Positions 35,241-47,447 of a stretch of DNA of 64,000 nucleotides are shown one piece after another. This DNA comes from Orobanche coerulescens. Lineage: Eukaryota > Streptophyta > Magnoliopsida > Lamiales > Orobanchaceae. Location: the NCBI GenBank assembly GCA_033398695.1, contig CM065814.1:102488501-102552500 (forward strand), in the 5' to 3' direction. The notes beneath the pieces were generated by a model. The model was not told the origin of the DNA. It saw only the letters and a list, made by a program, of their open reading frames with translations, and did no database searches. Each line of letters opens with the position of its first letter. Position 1 is the first letter of the stretch. A program made the translations under genes and the position numbers.

Positions 35241-36442
35241 AGAACAAAACAGTCTCATATGAACTTTGGTTCAAGAAAAAGCCGAATCTAAGTTACTTCG
35301 GGTTTGGGGATGTCGGGCAGTTGTAAAACTTACAAACCCAAAAGAAAATTTTTGGGTGAGCGTGGAATAGATTGTATATACATTGGATATGCTGAACATT
35401 CTAAGGCATATAGATTCTACGTAATGAACCTAATGATTCGGTATCGATTAACACCATTATCGAGTCACGGGATGCGATTTTTGATGAGATGCGTTTTTCA
35501 TCGATTCAAAGGCCTAAGGATCTGACTTTTGGCACTAATGAAGTGCAAAATCTAGAAAATTCAGATGGTGTTGCTGTACCATAAACACAAGAGCTTTGGA
35601 AAAGCAAAAGAGGCTGAATTGTGAAAACTTTCGGTTCCGAATCCCAACTGTTTTTGGTAGAAGGTACAAGGGACGAAATTGATTTTCAATACTGTTATTG
35701 TTACAACATTGAAGATGATCCTAAGACTTTTCAAGAGGCCATGGAGTCTCGAGATGTTATCATTTGGAAGGAAGCTATTGATGACGAAATGTTGTAAATT
35801 CTTGAAAGTAACACTTGAGTGTTGTGCGATTTGCCTCCGGGTTCTAAACCACTTGGTTGCAAATGGATTTTCAAAAAGAAAATGAATGTTAATGGTACTA
35901 ATGACAAGTTCAAAACCCGGTTGGTCATTCAAGGTTTAGATAAAAACCCGGTGTTGACTATTTTGATACGTATGCTCCGGTTGTGCGTATTTCTACTATT
36001 AGATTGTTAATTGCCTTGGCAAGTATTCACAATCTGATTGTCCATCAAATGGATATTAAAACAGCCTTTTTGAATGGTGAACTTGATGAAGAAGTTTTCA
36101 TGAAATAACCAGAAGGTTTCGTTATGCCCGGTAAAGAGCATATGGTATGTAAACTTATGAAATCTTTGTATGGGCTGAAACAAGCACCCAAACAATGGCA
36201 TCAATAGTTTGATGAGGTTATTTTGTCCTCTGGTTTTAAGTTAAACCAATGTGACAAATGTGTTTATAGTAGATTTGATGATGCTACTAGTGCTGGAGTG
36301 ATCATTTGCTTATATGTAGATGACATGCTGATTTTCGGTACTAACCAAACAAGTAGATGAAACTAAGAAATTTTTGTCATCTAATTTTTCCATGAAAGAC
36401 TTGGGATAGGATGATGTAATTCTTGGAATAAGAATTAAGCGG
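35241..36442 (+). pseudogene. pol: E5 reverse transcriptase
   Basis: The pieces of copia RT lie in several frames: LPPGSKPLGCKWIFKKK (35829 on), then VHQMDIKTAFLNGELDEEVF, KSLYGLKQAPKQWHQ and the catalytic YVDDMLIFG near 36312. At least four stops and frameshifts occur, including TAA and TAG after conserved residues. Not functional. Confidence 0.87.
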
Positions 36443-37243
36443 GTGAACAAAGGTTTAGTAATGACTCAAAGTCATCATATTGAGAAAATTCTCAAACAGT
36501 TTAATTTTAGTGATTGTTCTCCCGTCAGCACTACTATGGACTCCAGTGTGAAGTTAATGCCAAATACTGGCATTCCCGTTTCACAATTGGAGTACTCTAA
36601 GGCCATTGGTAGCTTGATGTATGCCATGATAAGTACCGGGCCTGATATTGCTTTTGCTGTGGGAAAATTGAGCACGTACACTAGTAATCCTAGTGCTCAA
36701 CATTGGCAAGTATTGAATCGAGTGTTTAAGTATCTCAAGGGAACCATGGATTATGGCCTGAGCTACTTGGGATATCCTTCGGTTTTGAAAGAACATTCGG
36801 ATGCAAGTTGGATAACCAACATAGAGGACCATTACTCAACTACTGGTTGGGTATTCTTGCTTGAGGGAGGTGCCATTTCCTGGGCTTCCAAGAAGCAAAC
36901 TTGCATTACAAACTCAACAATAGAATCTGAGTTTGTTGTGTTAGCTGCTGCTGGTAAAGAAGCAGAGTGGCTAAGAAATTTAGTTTATGAGATTCCTTTG
37001 TGGTCTAAGCCGATAGCACCTATTTCTATCATTTGTGATACTGAAGCTGCCTTGGCTAAGGCATATAGCCAAGTTTATAATGGCAAGTCTAGAAACTCAG
37101 GTGTTAGACACAGTATGATTAGAGAACTCATTATGAATGGTGTGATTTCAGTTGAGTTTGTGAAATCGCAACAAAATTTGGCAAATCATTTGACTAAGGG
37201 TTTGTCAAGAGACTTAGTGCACAAGTCTGTAATTGGGATGTGA
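36443..37243 (+). pseudogene. pol: E5 RNase H and C-terminus of pol
   Basis: One open frame of 266 codons reads LEYSKAIGSLMYAMISTGPD, EHSDASWITNIEDHYSTTGW, SWASKKQTCITNSTIESEF and EFVKSQQNLANHLTKGLSRD. This is the copia RNase H end. The frame itself is intact to its stop at 37241-37243, but the polyprotein upstream is broken. Confidence 0.9.
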
Positions 37244-37790
37244 TTAAAGTCCATCTAATTCTGTAATGGTGAGACACCCAATTCCCTTCTAATATGACAT
37301 TAGGAGTTGAATTCAATGAGGAAAGATCACACTTATAGATTGAAACACACAAAGTATTCATCCCAGGTATGTGTTCGGTTCTGCAGTTGACCAGGTTGAA
37401 GTTTAACTTCTTAATAATTCCTTTGCTAAAATGTATGTGCAGATACATAAAGTGAAGAAATTACCTACGTGATTGTGAAGTGTTGACGCATTTCAAGAGG
37501 TTGGGGACTTGGCCTTGATACAGTCATGAGAGGATTATGACACACAACTTAATAATAGTGTCAAGTTGTATTTCGTTAGAGAAATTCAATAAACTAGTAT
37601 GTATTTTATCTCCAGGTATTCAAATGGGTTGAGGCCTCAATTCTTAGAACACCCTGATTCTCGAGTATTTGAAAATGTATGATACTAAGTTGGAAATTCA
37701 ATCGTTTCGATATTGTAATTTATGTATTGGTTTGGTTTGATTGGATTAATGTTATGCTGGTTCGTGGGTTACACTAAAATGGGGGAGGAT
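37244..37790 (+). other. E5 3' non-coding region and polypurine tract
   Basis: No gene was seen. AAAATGGGGGAGGAT (37776-37790) directly before TGTTGG is the polypurine tract. Confidence 0.8.
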
Positions 37791-38038
37791 TGTTGGTGAT
37801 CTTAGTGTCACCAGACATTTTGTGTAATTGGAACTCATATGTGAGCTAAGGGGTTTAATAATTTGCATTCTAATATATGTTCGGGTATGTTCGGAGTGTA
37901 CACATGTATAAGATCGAATTAAAAGTCAGTACTACAAAATGCCGGGGTTCCGGGGGCAGTGTCCCCGGTGACGGGGTCCAAAGGGCAGAGACCGGTCAGT
38001 GGGCGGGGTCTAGGGGCGGCGCCCCTAGCGGAGTCGAG
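37791..38038 (+). repeat. E5 3' LTR, first part
   Basis: It matches the start of the 5' LTR (TGTTGGTGATCTTAGTGTC) up to TCGAG at 38034-38038, the target duplication of E6. The rest is at 59152-59629. Confidence 0.92.
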
Positions 38039-38534
38039 TGTAACACCCCCAATCCGATTAGGGACATTACACGCCGTAGATCCTTTCCGCAAGGATCTAC
38101 CAGGCAAGAAACCACAAAACAAACCGACACGTGGTCGGTTCGACCAAAACATAAAACCGTAGACCGATTAGGTCTCCCAAAATACAACATAGCAGTAGAA
38201 CTGATAAATCCAAAATACAACTCGGCCACAATTTACACAACATGTCCATCCTCTTAAGAATGACAAAGAACTAGAAATAAATACTTGGTCCGATAGATCA
38301 CTGACGGACAACTGCCTACAACTGTGACTAGTATCACTGCTTTACATCATCCTCCATGCCGATCCTGTGGTTGCTCTCTCTCAAATTGGAATACCTGAAA
38401 AACATATCATAATCCCTCAACGAGGGGTTAACGATGGAAATCGCTAGCAAGTAACCAAGCTATACAATTATACACCAAGAATACAACTGTTATGAAAATA
38501 ACATTTCGACAAGGTAGTAACACGATCCCCGAGT
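38039..38534 (-). repeat. E6 left LTR, first part
   Basis: It begins TGTAACACCCCCAATCCG and contains the inverted repeat GATCCTTTCCGCAAGGATC. It matches 56198-56694. It stops at CGAGT (38530-38534), the target duplication of E7. Confidence 0.92.
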
Positions 38535-40775
38535 TGTAACGACCCCAAAATAAACCGGGACGCCACAGTGCCGTAGATCCCGTGAGGGACCCACAAGGCA
38601 AGTTTTTCGAAAATACTTTCTAAAATATTTTATTCAACTGGTAGTATGCGGAAGTAATTAAGAGAGTATTCGTACATCCCAAGTACAAAAGAAAACAGTG
38701 TCCGTACATACGGTTATTACACAACGTGGAATATTCAAATTGGTTTAAGAAATTAACAGGCCTTCTTCCAACACAGCTCATGCCTGGCCGTAACCTTCGG
38801 GGGCATCCTGCACAAATTCAACAAATTTACTTGGCACGACATATCGTGCCAGTAGCCTAGGTCAGACAATCCAACAAACTCAAAGATAAAATCTGATAAT
38901 TTCAAGGCACAAGGTTATCACCGAGTATTCAATGTTATCCCTTTTATCAGCACATAAACTCCCGAGGTCGCAACCAAGGGTCACAGAAGTATCTACACAG
39001 GAATACTCCGGACGTGGGTACCATTCAGGTTTTACCCCGCAACACGGTTCTACAAGAAAACTCCCAAGGCCGCGGCCAAGGGTCACGGTAGTATCTACTC
39101 AGGAGTACTCCGAACAGGATAATCGGAAGGGCACCATTTCACAAATAATAACACTTACTATGTTTTGAAATTATAAGACGTAAAGTCTGAGCAAGATTCA
39201 CTTGCCTCAAATCCGACGAGAGTTACTTCTTGACAAAGCAATGGCTTGAACGATCACACCCGAAAGCCCGACCTATTACATGTTTCTCGATTAACATCTT
39301 ATGGTAACAATGATGATCAACGACAGTTCTTTTACCCACCCGTTAGAACCCTAATCTAGTTGCTTATGATATCGGAATCGAAATTCTCTGTTTTTAACCA
39401 CAAGCGTGTCATTAAATTCTTAGGTTCGGCAACATTCTTTATAAGTTATCCTTACATTGAACAATAGTGTCTTAACACAACATTCCTACGTTAATTATGA
39501 CTATCCACCACCGAGATTTCATCGTTTGTCTTAATATGTAAGTCTAGAATGATTAATCCATCATCTTAACATGTTTTGGTATCTATTCGACTAGAAATTT
39601 GTTGGTAAGTTCGTCAAGGATTTATTAACGGTTTTATTCAATAAGATAATAAGGTTATACATGAAATCCTTAAAAGATGATTCCGAGAGATTGGTGATTA
39701 ACAATCTGATTATGAGTTCTTCCATCCGATTACGAGTTCTACTATTATTCATTCCAACTTCTAGCTTTGATGGATATCGATTAACAATTGCGATAGTTAT
39801 ATACCGGTCCGATTACTACTGAGAGTTCTAAGCTACCCAAAGCATCCGAAATTTATTATAACTTACTGAACAACACTGAAATGAGCTCAAGGTTGGATAA
39901 ACTTACCTTTATTGACAAACGATGATGAAGAACGACAGTGGACGAAGAAGAACGAGAGGATAACACCTTCAAGACCATCCCTGAAGCTTGATTAACGTAC
40001 TCTAATAGGATAACACTTGGATTGGGAGGTTAAAATTGGTTCAAGGATGGTGGAGAGCAGTGTATATGGGAGAAGAATGATTTTTGGGACGGAAGAAATG
40101 AAAGGCAAAGTGTTCTTTTATAAACTCAGATTCCGCTTACGTACGTTATGCCTGAAGACTTACGTACGTAAGGGACTTTACGTACGTTATGAGAAAGTAA
40201 TAACGTACGTAAGGAACTCACTGGACTAGTTTACACATATCGTTACGTGCGTAACAAAAGCAGGTTAACGTACGTAACACTTCGTTGACCTGCCTGTCGC
40301 AATCACGCCGAAAGTTGGTCGGCATGCGTACTACCCGACGAAGATTCCTGTCCGAAGACCAAAGACCGATGTTACGTACGTAAGTGCCGATCTTTAACGT
40401 ACGTAATGTCTCGAATATTACGTACGTAATGACTCGGAGCATAACGTACGTAAGGACCATTTTGTTTACTAAATTATTATCTCATAATTTCTTATGACAC
40501 GACTCCCTTTCCATATCGTCAGGGAATCTCTCGGGGAACAAGACGTTGGCCACCGTCCTATTCGCACCGATAATTACCTAACGACATCAAGGTATGTCTT
40601 TCAAGGTTCGTCAATCATCACACAATCATAATACACGAATAGCAGATGCGAACAATACAGTACAACCATATTATACAAAATATGTTTTATCGCAATAGAG
40701 TACATTTATTTTTCAAATAGAAGAGATGGCGTGAGCGCCCAACGTGAAACAGCATGTAATACTGGTGGTATTACA
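38535..40775 (-). repeat. E7 left LTR (2241 bp)
   Basis: It runs from TGTAACGACCCC to GGTATTACA. It holds a duplicated block (about 38948-39110, AACTCCCGAGGTCGCAACC and AACTCCCAAGGCCGCGGCC). A minus-strand TATA box lies at 40117-40126 and the palindrome array at 40136-40455. The ORF at 40017-40229 occurs in both LTRs only because they are copies of each other. Confidence 0.95.
40136..40455 (-). promoter_or_regulatory. U3 palindrome array, E7 left LTR
   Basis: Ten words of the type TTACGTACGTAA (some TTACGTACGTTA or TTACGTGCGTAA) lie in 320 bp, next to the TATA box (minus strand TTTATAAAAG). ACGT is the core of plant bZIP binding sites; binding here is only inferred. Confidence 0.88.
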
Positions 40776-40810
40776 TACCACCCCCCTTAAAATAGTTTCG
40801 TCCCGAAACT
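40776..40810 (-). promoter_or_regulatory. E7 polypurine tract and pre-PPT hairpin
   Basis: On the minus strand AGTTTCGGGACGAAACT (40794-40810 on +) is followed by ATTTTAAGGGGGGTGGTA and the LTR start. Confidence 0.87.
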
Positions 40811-41612
40811 AGGAAAATAACTCGGGATGATTCTCTCTCATGCTCGCCTCGGTCTCCCAAGTCGCTTCTTCCATGCTGTGGTGCGACCACTGAACTTTAA
40901 CAAGGGGTATGTCCTTGTTCCTTAATATCTTTACGCGTCGATCCAAAATCGCTGTTGGAACTTCCCTAAAGGTAGCATCATTGGAAATCTCTACTTCCTC
41001 AAAGTTGATCTTGTGTCTTGGGTCGTAGATGTACTTCCTCAGCTGGGAGACGTGGAAGACATTATGCACTCCGTCCAACGATGGTGGCAATGCTAGCCGA
41101 AAAGCGAGTCTACCGACTCGGTCCAGTATTTCGAATGGGCCAATAAATCTCGGGCTTAGTTTGCCCTTCTGGCCGAAGCATCGAATGCCCCACATTGGTG
41201 ATACTTTAACCCAAACATGATCCCAAACCATAAATTCCAACGATCGCTGCCGGTCCATAGCATAAGACTTTTGGCAGCTCTGTTCTGCCAACATGTGTTT
41301 TCGAACAATGGATATCTTCTTGATAGATTCCTGGATTAGATCCAACTCGGTGGCGACGACATCGGATGCATCGTCCCAACATAGGGGAGACTTGCACCTC
41401 CTACCATACAAGGCCTCAAAGGGGGCCATGCCTATGCTTGCATGCCAGTTGTTGTTGTACGAAAATTCCGCTAAGCAGAGGTGTTTAGCCCAATCCTTGC
41501 CCCAATCGAGTACACATGCTCTCAACATATCTTCCAGGGTCTGTATGGTGCGTTCTGTTTGTCCATCCGTTTGAAGGTGATAGGCAGTGCTGAAATGCAG
41601 TTGAGTACCCAT
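40809..41612 (-). pseudogene. pol: E7 integrase C-terminal part and chromodomain
   Basis: The frame reads [20 protein letters not shown] (with the third acidic residue), [33 protein letters not shown] and [14 protein letters not shown]. It ends in the chromodomain-like [19 protein letters not shown]. It opens in a different frame from the core (41848-41522) because a small deletion near 41620 removed part of the sequence between the second and third acidic residues. Confidence 0.9.
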
Positions 41613-41848
41613 GGCCTAGTGGACTGACCTTCCGTGCGGGACACATATCTAGTGTCTCTATCCGAAATAATTCCCGAGGGAACGCCATGTAATCTCACGA
41701 TTTCCCGAACAAAGATGGTGGCCAGCTGTTCTGTTCCGATGGCCTCCTGAATTGGAATGAAATGTGCCGACTTCGTCAGTCGGTCTACAATAACCCATAT
41801 CGTGTCTTTTTCCCCCGTCGTCACTGGTAACTTGGTGACAAAGTCCAT
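41613..41848 (-). pseudogene. pol: E7 integrase core, first part
   Basis: It reads MDFVTKLPVTTGEKDTIWVI, DRLTKSAHFIPIQEA and SGIISDRDTRYVSR. The two catalytic Asp residues are present. It is in frame with the upstream segment across a TAG at 41888-41890, and the frameshift near 41620 cuts it off from the rest. Confidence 0.9.
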
Positions 41849-41887
41849 TGATATGCTCTCCCATTTCCATTCCGGAATGGGTAAGGG

Positions 41888-43021
41888 CTACATGATTCCG
41901 GCCGGTCTACGGTGTTCAATCTTCACCTGTTGACATATCATACATCGAGCGACAAACCTTGCTACCTCTTGCTTCATACCCTTCCACCAGAAACTCTTCC
42001 GCAGATCTTTGTACATTTTGCTCGCCCCGGGATGTATCGAGTAGGGAGTAGAATGAGCTTCCTTGAGTATAGTTTGCTTAAGCTCGTCATTGGGTGGAAT
42101 GAAAATCCTGTTTCTGAACCTAACTAAGCCCCCTTGGATCCTGTAGTCTGAAATAATTCCCCCTTCAGCCTTTGCGCCGATCGCACGAAGTTCTGGATCC
42201 TCCATTTGTGCTAGGCGTATCTCGTCCAGCAAAGATGAGCGAATATCAATCGAGCACAACTGCCCCTGGCGGTGTTGTATCCACACTTCAATGTCATTTC
42301 TCCTGAGATCTTGCTGCAATTCCAGTTGTACTGTCAAACTAGATAGTGTCACCTTCTGCGCAGTTTTCCGACTCAGTGCGTCTGCTACGACGTTGGCCTT
42401 TCCAGGGTGATATAAAATCTCTACATCGTAATCCTTGATTAACTCCAGCCAACGCCTCTGTCTCATATTTAACTCTTTCTGTGTGAAAATATACTTTAGA
42501 CTCTTGTGGTCCGTAAAGATCTTACAGGTAACCCCATACAGGTAGTGTCTCCAAATCTTAAGAGCATGGACTACTGCACCTAGTTCCAAGTCATGTGTCG
42601 GGTAGTTCACCTCATAGGGTTTAAGTTGTCGAGAGGCGTAAGCGATAACTCTGTCATTCTGCATGAACACACATCCAAGACCGTGTTTAGATGCGTCGGT
42701 GCATATTACGAATCCCTCCGTGCCCTGCGGTAGTACCAATACTGGGGCGGTAGTAAGCTTTCTTTTTAGCTTGTCGAAACTCTCCTGACACTCTGTCGTC
42801 CAAACAAACTTGGTGTTCTTCCTAAGCAGATTTGTTAATGGCTGAGCTACATAGGAGAAGGCCTCGACAAACCGTCGATAATATCCTTCCAACCCCAGGA
42901 AACTCCTCACTTCTTTGACGTTTTTCGGTGGTCCCCAACTCATAACTGTCTCGATCTTCTGGGGGTCTACTTTAACGCCTTCTGCTGAAATCACATGTCC
43001 CAAAAAGGTTACCTCTGGCAT
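41888..43021 (-). pseudogene. pol: E7 RT thumb, RNase H and integrase zinc finger
   Basis: It reads [35 protein letters not shown], the RNase H segments [33 protein letters not shown] and [11 protein letters not shown], and the HHCC zinc finger ([20 protein letters not shown] with MICQQVK). It is in the same frame as its neighbours, closed at each side by a TAG (43022-43024 and 41888-41890). Confidence 0.93.
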
Positions 43022-44488
43022 CTAGAACTCGCACTTAGAAAGTTTAGCATACGGTTGATATTGCCTTAAAACGCTCAACACCTGCCTCAAGTGTTCCTCA
43101 TGCTCCGACCGGCTCCGGGAATAAATTAAAATGTCGTCAATAAAAACCACCACACACTTATCGAGAAACTCTGTCAGGACCATATTCATCAATTCCATAA
43201 AAACGACTGGAGCATTAGTCAAGCCAAACGACACCACCATGTACTCGTAGTGTCCATATCTCGATCGAAATGCGGTCTTAGGAATATCCTCTTCTCGAAT
43301 TCTCAATTGGTGATATCCCGAACGTAAGTCGATCTTTGAAAACACAGTCGCTCCTTGCAGTTGGTCCAGTAAATCATCAATCCTTGGGAGTGGGTAACAG
43401 TTCTTAATAGTGACCTTATTTAGTTCCCTGTAATCGATACACAGGCGCAGAGAGTTGTCCTTTTTCTTCACAAAAAGGACTGGCGCACCCCATGGCGAAG
43501 TACTTGGACGAATGAGCCCCTTCCTTAGAAATTCTTCGAGTTGTAACTTTAGTTTCTTTATTTCGGCTGGTGCCATCCTGTATGGTGCCTTGGAGATAGG
43601 CGTCGTTCCTGGCTCAAGTTCAATGGAGAGATCGACCTCCCTTCGTGGTGGCAGTCCAGGTAGTTCATCGGGGAATACGTCTGGAAATTCGTTCACCGCA
43701 GGAATGTTAGCAACCGACAGTTGTGACGTGTCCTCCTGAAGAATATAACACCAATAATACGTTCCCCGATCATCATGAGATGCTACTGCTGAAAGGAGAC
43801 TGAGGGACTCTTTAGTACTGAACTGTTCTCGGCCTCTGATTGTGTGAGTGGCACCGTCATGGGTCGTAATGGAAACTGTCAGGTGATAGGTATCCAATAC
43901 TGTTTTGTGCATCGTCATCCAGTCCATACCCAAAATCATATCTTCGTTTTGGAGTGGAAAGACCATGAGATTGGCCGTCCAGCCCAGATTATTGATACGA
44001 ATCGGACAGTTTCGAACTTCCAAGTTACCTCCCACCCTGCTACCCTCGGGTAGTTTAACAGTAAAGGACTCACAAGGTACACAAGGAAGATGTAAACGGT
44101 TAACACATTCCACAGATATAAACGAGTGGGTTGCTCCAGTGTCAAATAGTACATGAATAGGCTGAGATTTAACAAGGAGTGTACCTGAGACAGCAGGTGT
44201 AGTCTGGTCATCAGTAGCCCTTAGTTCGAACACACAGGATGGCAGTGTCCCCGAGGAGGGTGCAGTGCCTCCCCCGCGACCACGTCCTCTTCCGGCACCG
44301 TGTAGAGGATCTTGGTGAGGTGGGGATTGATAGTCGGACATGGCGGACGCCCTGGATGTCTGTACTGAGCCTTGCTGACTCTGAGGAGCTAGATTTGGTG
44401 TCGGATTGATCCGTGAGCAGTATCGAGACATGTGCCCACCCCTTCTGCATGAAAAACACTTTGTCGATGCCTTACGACACTGACTCAT
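43022..44488 (-). pseudogene. pol: E7 zinc knuckle, protease and reverse transcriptase
   Basis: The second zinc knuckle is [14 protein letters not shown]. The protease site is [15 protein letters not shown] motifs are [39 protein letters not shown] and catalytic FIDDILIYS. It ends AKLSKCEF before a TAG where relatives have Trp. It is in frame with the gag segment upstream; only one TAA separates them. Confidence 0.94.
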
Positions 44489-45436
44489 GGTATGCCCTGC
44501 TATGCCACAATTGAAATAGCTACGGCGAGAAGACCCGTCGGATGTTCCTCTCTGTTAGGACGAAGCTGCTGATTTGGAGGGGAACCCAATTCCCGAGTTC
44601 ACTTTGCTGGTGCTCCCGGACTGATTGGCTGTCTTCTGTTTCTTTTGATTATGCCCGGCATCCGAACTGACAACCGTACCGGCGTATGCTGTGACCAGGT
44701 CCTCATATGCCCTCAGAGTGGTGCAGTGAAACCCCGCCGCGTAACGTTGAACATCCTCCGGCAACCGTTGAGCAAGGTGACAAATTCGCTGGTCTTCAGA
44801 TGGAACCATATGTGCGACATAGCTTAGTTCGGTCCTGTACGCTCGAATGATTTCTGCATCGGCAAATTCGAGGCCTCGGCCGAAGAAGCTCGCTCGTGCG
44901 ATTTGAGCGATCGGGCAGTACTCGTCTCTCAATAGTTTGGAAAACTCGGGCCATCTGACTATTCTGTCCTTCGGCTTATAGGTCCTCCACCATCGGGCTG
45001 CGGTGTCACGGAGCTGGTTGATCCCGAGTGGTACTTTTCGGTTCCCTGGGCTGCCGATCACCTCGAAGGCAGTCTCCATCTCCGAGATCCAATCGTCCAC
45101 GTGCTTGTCCCCTGACCCATCGAATAATGGCGGTCTGGCCTTCAGCATTTCTCCCAGCCAACGGTCCTTCCCAGTGTTCTCTTCTATGTTAATGACTGGT
45201 ACTTGTTCTGCCCAGTTGGCCTGAGCGATTCCCATAGCAATGGCCTGGGCGAGAGTCTGAACAAAGGCTGGATCAATTCCGCCGTTGTTCTGGTTTTCCG
45301 CCTCCTGTTCGTTCTGATTAATAGGCGGTGGTTGATTTCTGGCTGGATTAGTTTCACCTGTGTTCCTGTCTCCTTGCTGGTTCATAGCGGAGCCCTGTGC
45401 ATCATTTACGTTTCTTCTAGCCCCACGACGTGCCAT
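44489..45436 (-). pseudogene. gag: E7 gag
   Basis: The ATG at 45434-45436 opens MARRGARRNVNDAQGSAMNQ. The gag domain follows (RPPLFDGSGDKHVDDWISEM, AARWWRTYKPKDR, LLRDEYCPIAQ). A TAA at 44555-44557 interrupts it. Beyond the stop the first zinc knuckle reads [14 protein letters not shown], with Tyr in place of the first Cys. Apart from that stop, gag and pol form one reading frame. Confidence 0.92.
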
Positions 45437-45639
45437 TGGTGATGTTTGTTCGATCTAACAGGTTAGTTTAACACAAACATCCTCTGAGTTCTTACTGAAT
45501 TCAAACATCATACTTGATTCTTAAAAATTTACGTGTATTTTACCTCGACATCCCTCGAGGAGTTACGGTCGCCGGAAGTGTTGGATTTTTGAAGGCAAAA
45601 CATTTTCAAAATGTTTTGATAAAACTTTCCACGTGAGTG

Positions 45640-45660
45640 TTTGGCTCTGATACCATTTTT
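45640..45660 (-). other. E7 primer-binding site
   Basis: On the minus strand, TGGTATCAGAGCC lies a few bases from the LTR. It matches the initiator methionine tRNA site fully. Confidence 0.9.
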
Positions 45661-46447
45661 TGTAACGACCCCAAAATAAATCGGGACGCCACAGTGCCGT
45701 AGATACCGTGAGGGACCCACAAGGCAAGTTTTTCGAAAATACTTTCTAAAATATTTTATTCAACTGGTAGTATGCGGAAGTAATTAAGAGAGTATTCGTA
45801 CATCCCAAGTACAAAAGAAAACAGTGTCCGTACATACGGTTATTACACAACGTGGAATATTCAAATTGGTTTAAGAAATTAACATGCCTTCTTCCAACAC
45901 AGCTCATGCCTGGCCGTAACCTTTGGGGGCGTCCTCCACAAATTCAACAAATTTACTTGGCACGACATATCGTGCCAGTAGCCTAGGTCAGACAATCCAA
46001 CAAACTCAAAGATAAAATCTGATAATTTCAAGGAACAAGGTTATCACCGAGTATTCAATGTTATCCCTTTTATCAGCACATAAACTCCCGAGGTCGCAAC
46101 CAAGGGTCACGGAAGTATCTACATAGGAATACTCCGGACGTGGGTACCATTCAGGTTTTACCCCGCAACACGGTTCTACAAGAAAACTCCCAAGGCCGCG
46201 GCCAAGGGTCACGGTAGTATCTACTCAGGAGTACTCCGAACAAGATAATCGGAAGGGCACCATTTCACAAATAATAACACTTACTATGTTTTGAAATTAT
46301 AAGACGTAAAGTCTGAGCAAGATTCACTTGCCTCAAATCCGACGAGAGTTACTTCTTGACAAAGCAACGGCTTGAACGATCACACCCGGAAGCCCGACCT
46401 ATTACATGTTTCTCGATTAACATCTTATGGTAACAATGATGATCAAC
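45661..46447 (-). repeat. E7 right LTR, part left of E8
   Basis: It matches 38535-39321 almost base for base. The GACAG at 46448-46452 is the E8 target duplication. Confidence 0.94.
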
Positions 46448-47221
46448 GACAGTGTAACACCCCCAAATTCTATTGGGTTATTACAGTGCCGTGGACCCCA
46501 CGCCAAGAGATCCACCAGGCGAACATGACTAAAATACATTAAATTAAACAACAAGGGAAAATCATAGTCCCTACCATGACATCCGACACTATATTCCGAT
46601 AAGGAATTTCAACGACAAAAGTGGCCTACATGGCCAAAATGAAATACTGGCAAAGATCCACGAACATCCATTGGGTAATACAACACGACAACAACTGACA
46701 AGACTGGAGTACACTCCAACTGACTGACCAACAATGAACAACTCGGACTAGTATCGCTCGAATGCCTCGTCGCCATCGTCATGCCCCTGTGCCTCAACTC
46801 TCTCCTCGCAAGCACCTAAAACATGAAAACATGTTCCGCCCCCACGGGGTCAGTCATCCAGATAATGAACATCAAATACATGTATAACATGATATGCATC
46901 CAAAGGCAGAATGAAACGGTATAATGATGATAATAATACGAGATGCTCACAAACCAAGGTAAGAACCGAGCATTCGTGAAATACTATGCCCACGACATAC
47001 TATTAATACCTGTTCGACAGGTTAGAACATAAGTGCCAAACGGCGAATCATAATCACAGAATACCACAATGACTTACACGACATGAACCAAACCAGAACA
47101 GGATGAAATATGAATCACAATGCCCGGAGGCTCCAATGAAATTAACAAGACAATCACAAGGCCTAAAACCACTCATTAAAATCACAAATATCACAATCAC
47201 ATGAAGCCGAAACAAGCCATT

Positions 47222-47447
47222 TATTGATTAGGGCCACGGCATGAAAGTCGTATCACAATTAGGGCCGAAGCCACGGCATGAAAGCCGTATCACAATTAGG
47301 GCCGAAGCCACGGCATGAAAGCCGTATCACAATTAGGGCTGAAGCCACGGCATGAAAGCCGTATCACAATTAGGGCCGAAGCCACGGCATGAAAGCCGTA
47401 TCACAATTAGGGCCGAAGCCACGGCATGAAAGCCGTATCACAATTAG
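47222..47447. repeat. 37-bp minisatellite in E8, about six units
   Basis: The unit is GGGCCGAAGCCACGGCATGA then AAGCCGTATCACAATTA. It has one base more than the E3 unit (GAAAGCC), so frames do not stay open here. Confidence 0.92.

Noticed and set aside
40017..40229. 70-codon ORF that recurs at 50157-50369
   Set aside because: It is conserved only because the two sites are copies of one LTR; it runs antisense to the element and across the palindrome array.
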